A stretch of 13,709 bases of DNA from Terriglobales bacterium (lineage in GTDB: Bacteria > Acidobacteriota > Terriglobia > Terriglobales > Acidobacteriaceae), in contig JAFAWN010000336.1 in assembly GCA_019241735.1 (NCBI GenBank), positions 1 to 13,709 of the forward strand, in the 5' to 3' direction. The notes under the pieces are model-generated. The model saw only the letters and a program-made list of their open reading frames with translations, was not told where the DNA came from and ran no database searches. Below are positions 6,964-13,709 of the stretch, piece by piece. How positions within the stretch are numbered: the stretch's first letter is position 1; the number at the start of each line of letters is the position of its first letter. Both the position numbers and the translations under genes were made by a program.

Positions 6964-9750
6964 ATGACCAAAGAACTGTTTGTGTCTTCCACTCCTCACG
7001 AAATTAAAGTGGGGCTGGTGGAGGACGATCTGCTCGCCGAGGTCTATCTCGAGCGGGAAAATGAATACACGCTGGCAGGATCGATATACAAGGGCCGGGT
7101 AACTCGAGTTTTGCCCGGGATGCAATCTGCATTTGTGGAAATCGGGCTGGAGCGGGACGCTTTTCTCTATGTTTCCGATTTCATGGAACTGGAAGACCAG
7201 GACGATCTGGATGAAGTTCCCACCCACCGATCTCCTCGCGATACTGCTCAAGAACACCCTGCAGCGCAGCACGCTGATGCGGTTGCGGATCGTGAGCCGC
7301 AATCGTCGGCAAGGGGGGGCCACGTCGAAACTTCGGATGTCACGCACGCTCAGGCGCCCCGCGAAGGCGGAGAATCCGCGAGCGAACCGGTGGGATCGGC
7401 ACCCCAACAAGGCCAAAGCCGCCAGGAAAATGAGGGTGGATGGCGCGGCCGCCGCCGCCGCCGTGGCCGCAGGGGCGAACGTATGCCGGAGTCCAAATTC
7501 GCGAAGCCTGCATTGGAGACGCAGAATACGCAAACGGCTTCTCCCGAGCCCAAAGAGCGCAGCGGCCGCCCGGAACCATCTCAATACCCTCCGCCGGGAT
7601 ACCAGCCAATCATGTTGCCCGGAGAGTCAATCTCGAAGTACCAGCGCCTCGCCAAAAATCAGGCTTCCGGCTCGCAGCCGCTTTCCGGGTCGTCGACACA
7701 GAACCTGCCGGCGCCTCCGACGCCTTCCAAAGATTTCGATGGCGATGAGCCGCTCTTTGCAACCGGCATTGCCCAAAGTGAGGAAGATCAGCACACGAGC
7801 AACCATAGCCCAGAGATATTGGCAGGCAAGAGCCACTCCGAACCGGAAGCCAATGCCACTTCTTTCGGCCGGGAATCGACCTGGGAATTAGAAGGAGTTC
7901 AAGCCGCGGCGGCGGGGAGCACCGAGAGTTACTCTCACCCAACTGCTTCCGATGTTGAGGACGACCGCGTGGACGATCGCATGAGCGCGATCCCCGAACA
8001 GTCGGACAGGGCTTCAGCGGCAGTTTCAAGTGGCACGATTGAAGAGGAGGTAATTGACGAGGAAGAAGCTGATCTCGCCCATTACGTAGAAGAACTTGAG
8101 GAGGACGCACACTTCGAGGAGCTTGAAGAAGAGACTCATGCCGCGGGCGAATACCAAGAAGGACCAGGGCGCGAACTTGCTGCGGCCGGGGAGACAGTAA
8201 CCGAATCCTTAAATCAGGTTTCCGAGAACCAGACTTCCGATGAAAATCAGAATTCTGGATCATTTGCAGCAGAATCATTCTCGGCGGAAACCATAGCGGC
8301 GCAAGGCGAAGAATCCAGCGACCACAAGGAAGAGCAGGAAGCCGAAATTGAAGAGGCCCAGGCCCAAGCCGAGGCTATTCTGGCCGCGGAAGCTGTGGGC
8401 AACGGAACCGTGGATGCCCGCGTGGAAGTGCGGGCGCCGGCCACGACTGCGCCTTACACGCAGCGTGCACCGCGGCGTTCCTCCGATCGTCAGGGGCAGC
8501 GTGGCGGCCGCGGCGGACCGCGTTTCCGGCGCAGAGAGCAACAGAATGTCCCACTGATCAGCGACCTGTTGAAAGAAGGCCAGGAGATTCTGGTCCAGAT
8601 TGCCAAAGAACCCATAGGTAAAAAAGGCGCGCGCATAACCAGCCACATCGCTTTGCCCGGCCGTTTTCTGGTTTACATGCCGACGGTTAATCACACCGGT
8701 GTCTCGCGGAAGATTGCCTCTGAGGAAGAGCGGCAGCGGTTGAAGCGAATCATCCAAAGTGAGCGTGAAAACGGGCACGGTGGATTTATCGTCCGCACGG
8801 CGGCGCAAAATGCTCCCGAAGAGGATTTGCGTGCCGACATTCGGTTCTTGAAGGGCCTATGGAGTGAAATCCAGACCCGCGCAGATAATGCCAAAGGGCC
8901 CACGCTGATTTATCACGATCTTAACGTGGTGGAACGTATTCTGCGCGACCAGGTCACGTCTGATTTTTCCGCAATCTGGGTGGACACTGAGGCCGAATAC
9001 GAACGCATCCTGCGATTTGCCAACCGCTTCCAGCCAGCACTCATTAAGCGGGTGAAGCTTTATACCAAGGAGATCCCGCTGTTTGAGCAATTCGGTTTAA
9101 GCGACGAGATCAACAAAGCCCTGAAGTCGAAAGTTTGGCTGAAGAGCGGCGGTTATATCGTAATCAACCAGACCGAGGCGCTGGTCGCAATCGACGTCAA
9201 TACCGGCAAGTATGTCGGCAAAACGGCGCGACTGGAAGATACGATCGTCAAGACCAACGTTGACGCCATCAAGGAAATCGTGCGGCAGATTCGCCTGCGC
9301 GATCTCGGGGGCATCATCATCATCGATTTTATTGACATGGACGAACGCCGCAACCGCCAGAAGGTGATGCAGGCGCTCGAAGAGGCACTGCGGGGAGACC
9401 GTGCACCCTCGAAGGTGCTGCAATTTAACGACTTCGGGCTGGTCGCTATAACTCGTAAGCGGGTAAAGCAATCGCTCGAGCGGACCATAGGCTCTCCGTG
9501 CCCCTACTGCGAGTCGACCGGATATGTGAAGTCCGTGGCTACCGTTTGCAACGATGTTTACATCGAGATGCGAAAGATGGCGCGGCATCTCGACCATGCC
9601 GACGTAATGCTGAGAGTAAACCCCGACGTAGCCAAAGCGCTTAAGGCGAACAATGGTCGCGCTCTCACGGAAATGGAAGAATTGACCAAGAAGACGGTGA
9701 TCGTGAAGAGCGATCCCGCGCTGCATCAAGAGCAATTCGACATCAATTAA
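6964..9750 (+). CDS. rng: ribonuclease E/G family endoribonuclease with a large insertion in the S1 domain
   Basis: This is a single-strand-specific endoribonuclease of mRNA decay and rRNA/tRNA processing. The 928 residues begin with the first half of an S1 domain (residues 1-74, with GSIYKGRVTRVLPGMQSAFV and RDAFLYVSDF). A low-complexity insert of about 455 residues follows (75-530), and S1 resumes at LISDLLKEGQEILVQIAKEP. Next come the 5'-sensor region (R611-T612 in FIVRTAA, matching E. coli R169-T170), the catalytic DNase I-like domain with D744 (DVNTGKYVG) and D788 (IIIIDFIDMDE), and the Zn-link CPYC (C846, C849). DVNTGKYVG is closer to RNase G than to RNase E, and no long RNase E-like C-terminal scaffold follows. 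The insert has Arg-rich patches (160-173, 501-526) and acidic runs (360-395, about 445-480). All catalytic residues are intact, so activity is expected. Confidence 0.95.
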   Translation: MTKELFVSSTPHEIKVGLVEDDLLAEVYLERENEYTLAGSIYKGRVTRVLPGMQSAFVEIGLERDAFLYVSDFMELEDQDDLDEVPTHRSPRDTAQEHPAAQHADAVADREPQSSARGGHVETSDVTHAQAPREGGESASEPVGSAPQQGQSRQENEGGWRGRRRRRGRRGERMPESKFAKPALETQNTQTASPEPKERSGRPEPSQYPPPGYQPIMLPGESISKYQRLAKNQASGSQPLSGSSTQNLPAPPTPSKDFDGDEPLFATGIAQSEEDQHTSNHSPEILAGKSHSEPEANATSFGRESTWELEGVQAAAAGSTESYSHPTASDVEDDRVDDRMSAIPEQSDRASAAVSSGTIEEEVIDEEEADLAHYVEELEEDAHFEELEEETHAAGEYQEGPGRELAAAGETVTESLNQVSENQTSDENQNSGSFAAESFSAETIAAQGEESSDHKEEQEAEIEEAQAQAEAILAAEAVGNGTVDARVEVRAPATTAPYTQRAPRRSSDRQGQRGGRGGPRFRRREQQNVPLISDLLKEGQEILVQIAKEPIGKKGARITSHIALPGRFLVYMPTVNHTGVSRKIASEEERQRLKRIIQSERENGHGGFIVRTAAQNAPEEDLRADIRFLKGLWSEIQTRADNAKGPTLIYHDLNVVERILRDQVTSDFSAIWVDTEAEYERILRFANRFQPALIKRVKLYTKEIPLFEQFGLSDEINKALKSKVWLKSGGYIVINQTEALVAIDVNTGKYVGKTARLEDTIVKTNVDAIKEIVRQIRLRDLGGIIIIDFIDMDERRNRQKVMQALEEALRGDRAPSKVLQFNDFGLVAITRKRVKQSLERTIGSPCPYCESTGYVKSVATVCNDVYIEMRKMARHLDHADVMLRVNPDVAKALKANNGRALTEMEELTKKTVIVKSDPALHQEQFDIN

Positions 9751-9760
9751 TTCGCACGGC

Positions 9761-9808
9761 GGGCAGGTCCCCCCACCCTGCCCTGCCAGGCATTCCACTG
9801 TCTGCCTG
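9761..9808 (+). terminator. two tandem hairpins after rng, possible transcription terminator
   Basis: Eleven bases after the rng stop, GGGCAGG (9761-9767) pairs perfectly with CCTGCCC (9777-9783) across a C-rich 9-base loop. A second hairpin follows at once: CAGGCA (9787-9792) with TGCCTG (9803-9808). Neither is followed by a T-tract, so a classic intrinsic terminator is not certain. The position between rng and a promoter for birA fits a boundary between units. Confidence 0.45.
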
Positions 9809-9818
9809 TTCATCCAGG

Positions 9819-9847
9819 TTGTCGTTCCTGCCCCAGTCCCTCATAAT
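9819..9847 (+). promoter_or_regulatory. sigma70-like promoter for the birA-coaX unit
   Basis: TTGTCG at 9819-9824 (4 of 6 to consensus) and CATAAT at 9842-9847 (5 of 6) are separated by exactly 17 bp. Transcription would start around 9854, about 70 bases before the GTG start of birA. It is the best promoter match in the window and lies directly after the rng hairpins. Confidence 0.55.
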
Positions 9848-9912
9848 TGGCGCATCAAACAGGCACTCAAAACCAGTAAGCCGCGACAAGAGAGCGCGCC
9901 CGATCTCCGCCT

Positions 9913-9916
9913 GGAG
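9913..9916 (+). promoter_or_regulatory. Shine-Dalgarno for the birA GTG start
   Basis: GGAG ends 6 bases before the GTG at 9923, good spacing. Together with the promoter at 9819-9847 it favours this start over the in-frame TTG at 9848, which has no Shine-Dalgarno and lies at or upstream of the predicted transcription start. Confidence 0.5.
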
Positions 9917-9922
9917 ACCGTT

Positions 9923-10873
9923 GTGCGGCTCCTTGTAAATCATGCCACGGTAGTTGTCAGCGGAACGAAAATTGCGCAAGAGATCGGAAGCAACCGGGCT
10001 GAAGTTTGGCGACTGATTCAACGCTTGCGTGAACTCGGCGTTGAGATTGCCGGACGGCCCGCGACTGGCTACCGGCTCGAGTCGATGCCCGATTTGTTGC
10101 TTCCCGACCTTCTTGCTCCGCTGGTTAGGGGAACGCTTTTCGCCGACCATATTCATCACTATTACAAAATCGGGTCCACTAACACGGCGGCGATGAAGGC
10201 GGGGGCCGCTGGAGCAGCGGAGGGCAGCGTTTTTCTTGCCGAGCAGCAGACTGAGGGTCGTGGTCGCGGCGCGCATACCTGGCACTCAACGCAATCCGAC
10301 GGGATTTACTGTTCGGTGCTCCTTCGTCCTTCACTTTCTCCTTCCGAAGCTCTCCTATTGTCCCTGGCGGCCGGGCTGGCGGTGAAGGGAGCTATAAACG
10401 AGATAGATCCGAAGGTAAACGCGGATTTAAAGTGGCCGAACGATTTACTGATCGATGGAAAGAAGTTCTGCGGAATCCTCACCGAGATGAATGCGGAGGT
10501 GACACGTGTCCGTTATCTGGTCGTCGGAGTTGGTATCAACGTGAATCACGGGAGCTTCCCTGCGGAATTGAAGCAAGCCACATCTTTGCGGCTCGCGACA
10601 GGGACGGTATGGTCGCGCATGGAGTTATGTGCCGCGCTGCTAAAATCACTCGACCGCGAATATCGCATGCTGTCGACCGATTCGGATGCACGGCAATCCA
10701 TCATTCGGCGCTTCGAGGCGGGATCGACATCAGTCCGCGGACGTGAGGTGGAAATCGAGAACGGTGGCGGAGTTTCGGGGGTCACCGCCGGACTGGATGC
10801 AAGAGGGTTCCTGCTAGTGCGCGGCGATAAAGGAATACAGACGATTCTCAGCGGCACCGTACGGCTAAAATAG
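9923..10873 (+). CDS. birA: bifunctional biotin-[acetyl-CoA-carboxylase] ligase / biotin operon repressor BirA
   Basis: BirA makes biotinyl-AMP and transfers biotin to the carrier protein of acetyl-CoA carboxylase; forms with an N-terminal winged helix can also repress biotin genes. The 316-residue product has a winged helix at about residues 1-52 (SGTKIAQEIGSNRAEVWRLI, ending ATGYRLE), the biotinyl-AMP loop G112-R-G-R-G in TEGRGRGAHTWHS, KWPNDLLIDGKKFCGIL from residue 170, VGVGINVN, and a C-terminal SH3-like domain. GRGRG departs slightly from the usual GRGRRGR. The GTG start has a well-placed GGAG, but the frame is open further upstream and reads LETVVRLLVNHATVVVSG across the start, which resembles the full first helix of the domain. 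The true N-terminus may therefore be longer. coaX begins about 40 bp downstream. Confidence 0.93.
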   Translation: MRLLVNHATVVVSGTKIAQEIGSNRAEVWRLIQRLRELGVEIAGRPATGYRLESMPDLLLPDLLAPLVRGTLFADHIHHYYKIGSTNTAAMKAGAAGAAEGSVFLAEQQTEGRGRGAHTWHSTQSDGIYCSVLLRPSLSPSEALLLSLAAGLAVKGAINEIDPKVNADLKWPNDLLIDGKKFCGILTEMNAEVTRVRYLVVGVGINVNHGSFPAELKQATSLRLATGTVWSRMELCAALLKSLDREYRMLSTDSDARQSIIRRFEAGSTSVRGREVEIENGGGVSGVTAGLDARGFLLVRGDKGIQTILSGTVRLK

Positions 10874-10913
10874 TGGCGCGGTTTCGTTGCGAAGCTTTTT
10901 TTGAACGGTGCCT

Positions 10914-11822
10914 ATGCTTCTGGTTGTGGATGTCGGCAACACCAATACCGTCCTGGGGGTTTTCGCCAAGGGTGTGCACTCCGGTTCGACCCAGTCGAAT
11001 CGTTCTGAGTCTGATGGTGACGCGGGCCAATACAACAACCTGGTCGCCAATTGGCGGGTCGCAACCATTGCCACGCAGACGGTGGACGAATACGGTGTCC
11101 TTTTCCGCAACCTGTTCGCCATGGCCAGTATGGAAGCGTCGGGCATTCGCGGGATTGTCATCTCCTCGGTCGTGCCGCCACTCGATTCCACCCTGCGCGA
11201 GGTATGTGAACGATATTTCAATACCCGCCCGCTTTTCATTGAGCCCGGGGTCAAGACTGGGATGCCGTTGCATTACGACAATCCGGCTGAGGTCGGAGCT
11301 GACCGTGTCGTAAACTCCGTTTCTGCGTTTCAGAAATACGGCGGGCCATGCATCGTCGTGGATTTTGGCACCGCGACCACCTTCGATTGCGTGAGCGCGA
11401 AGGGCGAATACCAGGGGGGAGTGATTTGCCCGGGACTGGGAATTTCCGCAGACGCTTTGTTTGAGCGCACCGCGCGGTTGCCGCGAGTCGATATCCGCAA
11501 ACCCGCGCGGGTGATAGGCAGCACGACCGTGGGAAGCTTGCAATCGGGCTTGTACTACGGCTATCTCGGGTTAGTGGATGGGATCCTGGAGCTTCTACTG
11601 GGAGAATTAGGAGCCGATACTTACGTCGTTGCCACAGGAGGCCTCGCTTCGCTGATCGGCGCGGGGTCGAAATATATCAAGCAGGTGGATGATTTGCTGA
11701 CCCTTGAGGGGTTGCGGATTATCTGGGAACGCAATGTCGCGAGTCCCGCGGGGGATGCAGCTTCCCGAGAGCACGGCGGTGTCCCAGTTTCCCGGCCGCT
11801 TGCGGGACGCCGGTCGAAATGA
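10914..11822 (+). CDS. coaX: type III pantothenate kinase
   Basis: CoaX phosphorylates pantothenate, the first step of CoA synthesis; the type III enzyme is an ASKHA-fold kinase in the cytosol. Motifs: the phosphate loop DVGNTNTVLGVF at residues 6-17, WRVATIATQTVDEYG, PAEVGADRVVN with D130, VVDFGTATTFD with D150, and GGLASLIG near the C-terminus. At 302 residues it exceeds the usual 250-270. The extra length lies in a polar loop after the first strands (VHSGSTQSNRSESDGDAG) and in a tail of about 28 residues after LRIIWERN. ATG at 10914 gives the family's standard start MLLVVDVGNTN; a GTG at 10908 would add only two residues. Its stop overlaps the next ATG by 4 bp. In some bacteria BirA and CoaX are fused; here they are neighbours. 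Confidence 0.95.
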   Translation: MLLVVDVGNTNTVLGVFAKGVHSGSTQSNRSESDGDAGQYNNLVANWRVATIATQTVDEYGVLFRNLFAMASMEASGIRGIVISSVVPPLDSTLREVCERYFNTRPLFIEPGVKTGMPLHYDNPAEVGADRVVNSVSAFQKYGGPCIVVDFGTATTFDCVSAKGEYQGGVICPGLGISADALFERTARLPRVDIRKPARVIGSTTVGSLQSGLYYGYLGLVDGILELLLGELGADTYVVATGGLASLIGAGSKYIKQVDDLLTLEGLRIIWERNVASPAGDAASREHGGVPVSRPLAGRRSK

Positions 11823-12595
11823 GTCAACCGCAATCGGCTTTCATCGCCCAAGAGCGCCCAACCGCTCCTGCCGAATCAACCACCGTGGAAAATTACTTTA
11901 ATTATTTCACCGAGATCGAGGAACACTTTCAGCAACGGCGCGGCGGCATACTGCTGCTTTCCACCCTCGATTGGGCGCTGATCGAAACATGGAAAGACGC
12001 AGGTATCCCGCTGGACGCTGTGCTCCGCGGGATTGATGCTGCGTTTGAACAGTATGAGAAGCGCCCATCGAAATCACGCAAAGTAAACAGCCTGGCGTAC
12101 TGCGCGCAGGAGGTTCTTGCAGCTACTGAAGAAATGAAGGAAGCTGCCATCGGAACCAAGCCTGCGAACACTCAAAAGGACGAAGTTCGCGGTTTCGATC
12201 CCGCCGAAATCGCGGCATTTCTTTTACGCAACGCCGAGAAATTAGACAAGGCGGAACTTCCCGAAACCGCCGGACTTTCTGGCCGGACGGTAGCCCTGCA
12301 ATCGGCCCAAACTCTTCGCGCACTTGCCGCAGAGCTTGAAAATGACAGCCGTGGTCCACGGCTCGAACATCTTGAACGAACGCTTACGGTGTTGGAGGAA
12401 AAGCTGCTGGCGGTACTGATGGCGGCATCGCCTGACGCTGAGATCGTCGCCATCCGCGCCGACGCTGATCGCGAGCTGAGGCAGTATCGTGCCAAGATGC
12501 CGGCTTCGCAAATTGCGCAGCTGCAAACCCAATATCTGCGCAAGAGGTTGCTGGAAAAACACAGCCTGCCGAGATTAAGCCTGTTTTACCTGTGA
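11819..12595 (+). CDS. hypothetical protein, translationally coupled to coaX
   Basis: I do not recognise a named family. The ATG overlaps the coaX stop as ATGA, so the gene is probably translated by re-initiation and co-expressed with coaX. The 258-residue product is soluble, with no signal peptide or membrane segment. Residues 1-22 are polar. A compact region of about 75 residues follows (ENYFNYFTEIEEHFQQRRG, STLDWALIETWKDAGIPLDA, VLRGIDAAFEQY, KSRKVNSLAYCAQEV), whose aromatic and charged pattern looks like a conserved helical domain. After a polar linker, the C-terminal half is highly helical and heptad-like (LEHLERTLTVLEEKLLAVL) and ends with a basic segment and LPRLSLFYL. I recall similar proteins in Acidobacteriota genomes but know no function. 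Codon use resembles the neighbours, so the gene is likely real. Confidence 0.85.
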   Translation: MSQPQSAFIAQERPTAPAESTTVENYFNYFTEIEEHFQQRRGGILLLSTLDWALIETWKDAGIPLDAVLRGIDAAFEQYEKRPSKSRKVNSLAYCAQEVLAATEEMKEAAIGTKPANTQKDEVRGFDPAEIAAFLLRNAEKLDKAELPETAGLSGRTVALQSAQTLRALAAELENDSRGPRLEHLERTLTVLEEKLLAVLMAASPDAEIVAIRADADRELRQYRAKMPASQIAQLQTQYLRKRLLEKHSLPRLSLFYL

Positions 12596-12617
12596 CATCC
12601 GCAGGGCCACATTCTTT

Positions 12618-13709
12618 ATGAACAGCGTTATTCAGCCGGGTAAGCAGTTGCAAGAAGCTCTCGATCTGAATGTCGAGAAGCTGGTGTACGGGGGCGACGG
12701 ACTTGCACGCCTGCCCGCCGACGAGCACGGCCGGGGCAAAGCGGTGTTTCTGCCATTTGTTCTGGAGGGCGAAAGAGTGCAGGCTGTCCTCACCGAACAG
12801 GAACGCGGATTTTCCCGCGCTCGCGCTGAAAAAATCCTTGAGTCGTCTGTCCAGCGCATCGATCCGGCTTGCCCCTATTTTCAACGCTGCGGAGGCTGCC
12901 ATTACCAGCACGCGAACTATCAGCATCAACTGGAAATAAAGGCTGCGATCTTGAAAGAGAACCTGCGCCGCATTGCCAGGCTGGAACTTGAAACCGAGCC
13001 GGTAATTCATCCCTCTCCGGAATGGAATTACCGCAACCGTACGCGACTGAAGGTTCAAACCGCGCCGGAATTTGCCATTGGTTATTACCGTTTTCGTTCC
13101 CATCAACTATTGCCGGTAGAAATCTGCCCCATCAGTTCGCCGCTGCTTAATCGAGTGATTGAAGTGTTGTGGGAAATGGGGCGCGCGGGGAACTTCGCAG
13201 CAGAGATCCGGGAAATTGAGTTGTTTGCGAACGCGGACGATAGCGAACTTCTTATCGAAGCCTACTGCGCCCCAGAAATGCCCGAGGCGTCCGCCGAGGC
13301 CTGGGCCGCTCACGCACACAAAATTGGTGGCGTCGCCGGGGTCGTTGTATTCAAACTGGCCACGGGGCGATCCAGCGTACCTGAAACCCCAGCCGGGGCT
13401 GCCGGATCTCCGCAGCTTACTTATCAGACGGAGAAGGCCAGCTACCGGGTCAGTGCGGGATCGTTCTTCCAGGTAAATCGGTTTCTAACCGATAAGTTAG
13501 TCGAGATCGTAACTTCCGGTCGCTCAGGTGACACTGCCCTCGATCTGTACGCTGGCGTCGGGCTTTTCTCGTCAGTTCTATCTCGGGAATTTGCACGAGT
13601 GATTGCGGTTGAGTCGTCACCGACTTCCCATGCCGACCTGCTATACAATTCGCCCATTGGCGTGAAAGCAGCACATTCTACTGCGGAACAATATTTGAGA
13701 AATGCGAAC
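12618..13709 (+). CDS. rlmD: 23S rRNA (uracil-C5)-methyltransferase, RlmD/TrmA family (3' truncated by window end)
   Basis: These enzymes methylate C5 of a uracil in 23S rRNA (U1939 for E. coli RlmD) using S-adenosylmethionine. The frame runs from ATG 12618 to the last base: 364 codons without a stop. An N-terminal TRAM-type domain (LNVEKLVYGGDGLARLP, later AVFLPFVLEGERVQAVL) is followed by the Fe-S cysteine signature C85-x5-C91-x2-C94 (CPYFQRCGGC) and C170 in VEICPIS. Then come the YRNRTRLK segment, SFFQVN, and the SAM-binding motif DLYAGVG from D309. The Fe-S cysteines favour RlmD/RlmC/RlmCD over TrmA; the exact target uracil cannot be read from the sequence. The C-terminal catalytic Cys and Glu lie beyond the window. 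The gene starts 22 bp after the preceding stop and probably belongs to the same operon. Confidence 0.92.
   Translation, partial: MNSVIQPGKQLQEALDLNVEKLVYGGDGLARLPADEHGRGKAVFLPFVLEGERVQAVLTEQERGFSRARAEKILESSVQRIDPACPYFQRCGGCHYQHANYQHQLEIKAAILKENLRRIARLELETEPVIHPSPEWNYRNRTRLKVQTAPEFAIGYYRFRSHQLLPVEICPISSPLLNRVIEVLWEMGRAGNFAAEIREIELFANADDSELLIEAYCAPEMPEASAEAWAAHAHKIGGVAGVVVFKLATGRSSVPETPAGAAGSPQLTYQTEKASYRVSAGSFFQVNRFLTDKLVEIVTSGRSGDTALDLYAGVGLFSSVLSREFARVIAVESSPTSHADLLYNSPIGVKAAHSTAEQYLRNAN

Noticed and set aside
6766..8278. Minus-strand open frames antisense to the rng insert
   Set aside because: The low-complexity, GC-rich coding sequence on the + strand leaves long antisense frames open. 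Their products are Arg/Ala/Pro-rich with no motif, while the + frame joins two halves of a real domain.

Overview
All genes in this window lie on the + strand. They look like a housekeeping stretch of a fairly GC-rich Gram-negative bacterium, most likely an Acidobacteriota (Terriglobia-like) soil lineage. The assignment rests on three inferences made without a database search: the order mreB-mreC-mreD-mrdA-rodA-rng, the very long disordered insertion inside the RNase E/G S1 domain, and an Ig-like (FecR/glucodextranase-B-type) protein ending just upstream of mreB.

Layout. Positions 2-214 hold the 3' end of a gene for a beta-rich, probably exported protein. Positions 363-6576 hold a complete rod-shape (elongasome) cluster: mreB, mreC, mreD, mrdA (PBP2) and rodA. 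It is interrupted between mreD and mrdA by a 353-bp gap carrying four 32-bp tandem repeats with a palindromic core. After a 387-bp structured gap comes rng (6964-9750), a 928-residue RNase E/G family protein whose S1 domain is split by about 455 low-complexity residues. Two hairpins and a good sigma70-like promoter (9761-9847) mark the boundary to a second unit: birA (biotin-protein ligase), coaX (type III pantothenate kinase), an unrecognised 258-residue protein joined to coaX by an ATGA overlap, and rlmD (23S rRNA uracil-C5 methyltransferase), which is cut by the window edge.

How the genes work together. MreB filaments, MreC/MreD, the transpeptidase PBP2 and the glycosyltransferase RodA form the machine that inserts lateral-wall peptidoglycan. 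An RNase G gene next to mre genes is also known from E. coli (mreBCD-yhdE-rng), so the linkage appears old. The second unit groups cofactor use (biotin attachment, first step of CoA synthesis) with rRNA modification.

I found no mobile element, CRISPR array, tRNA or rRNA, and no convincing new multi-gene system. The points most worth a second look are the RNase G insertion, the intergenic palindromic tandem repeat, the altered loop in RodA, and the unrecognised gene between coaX and rlmD.
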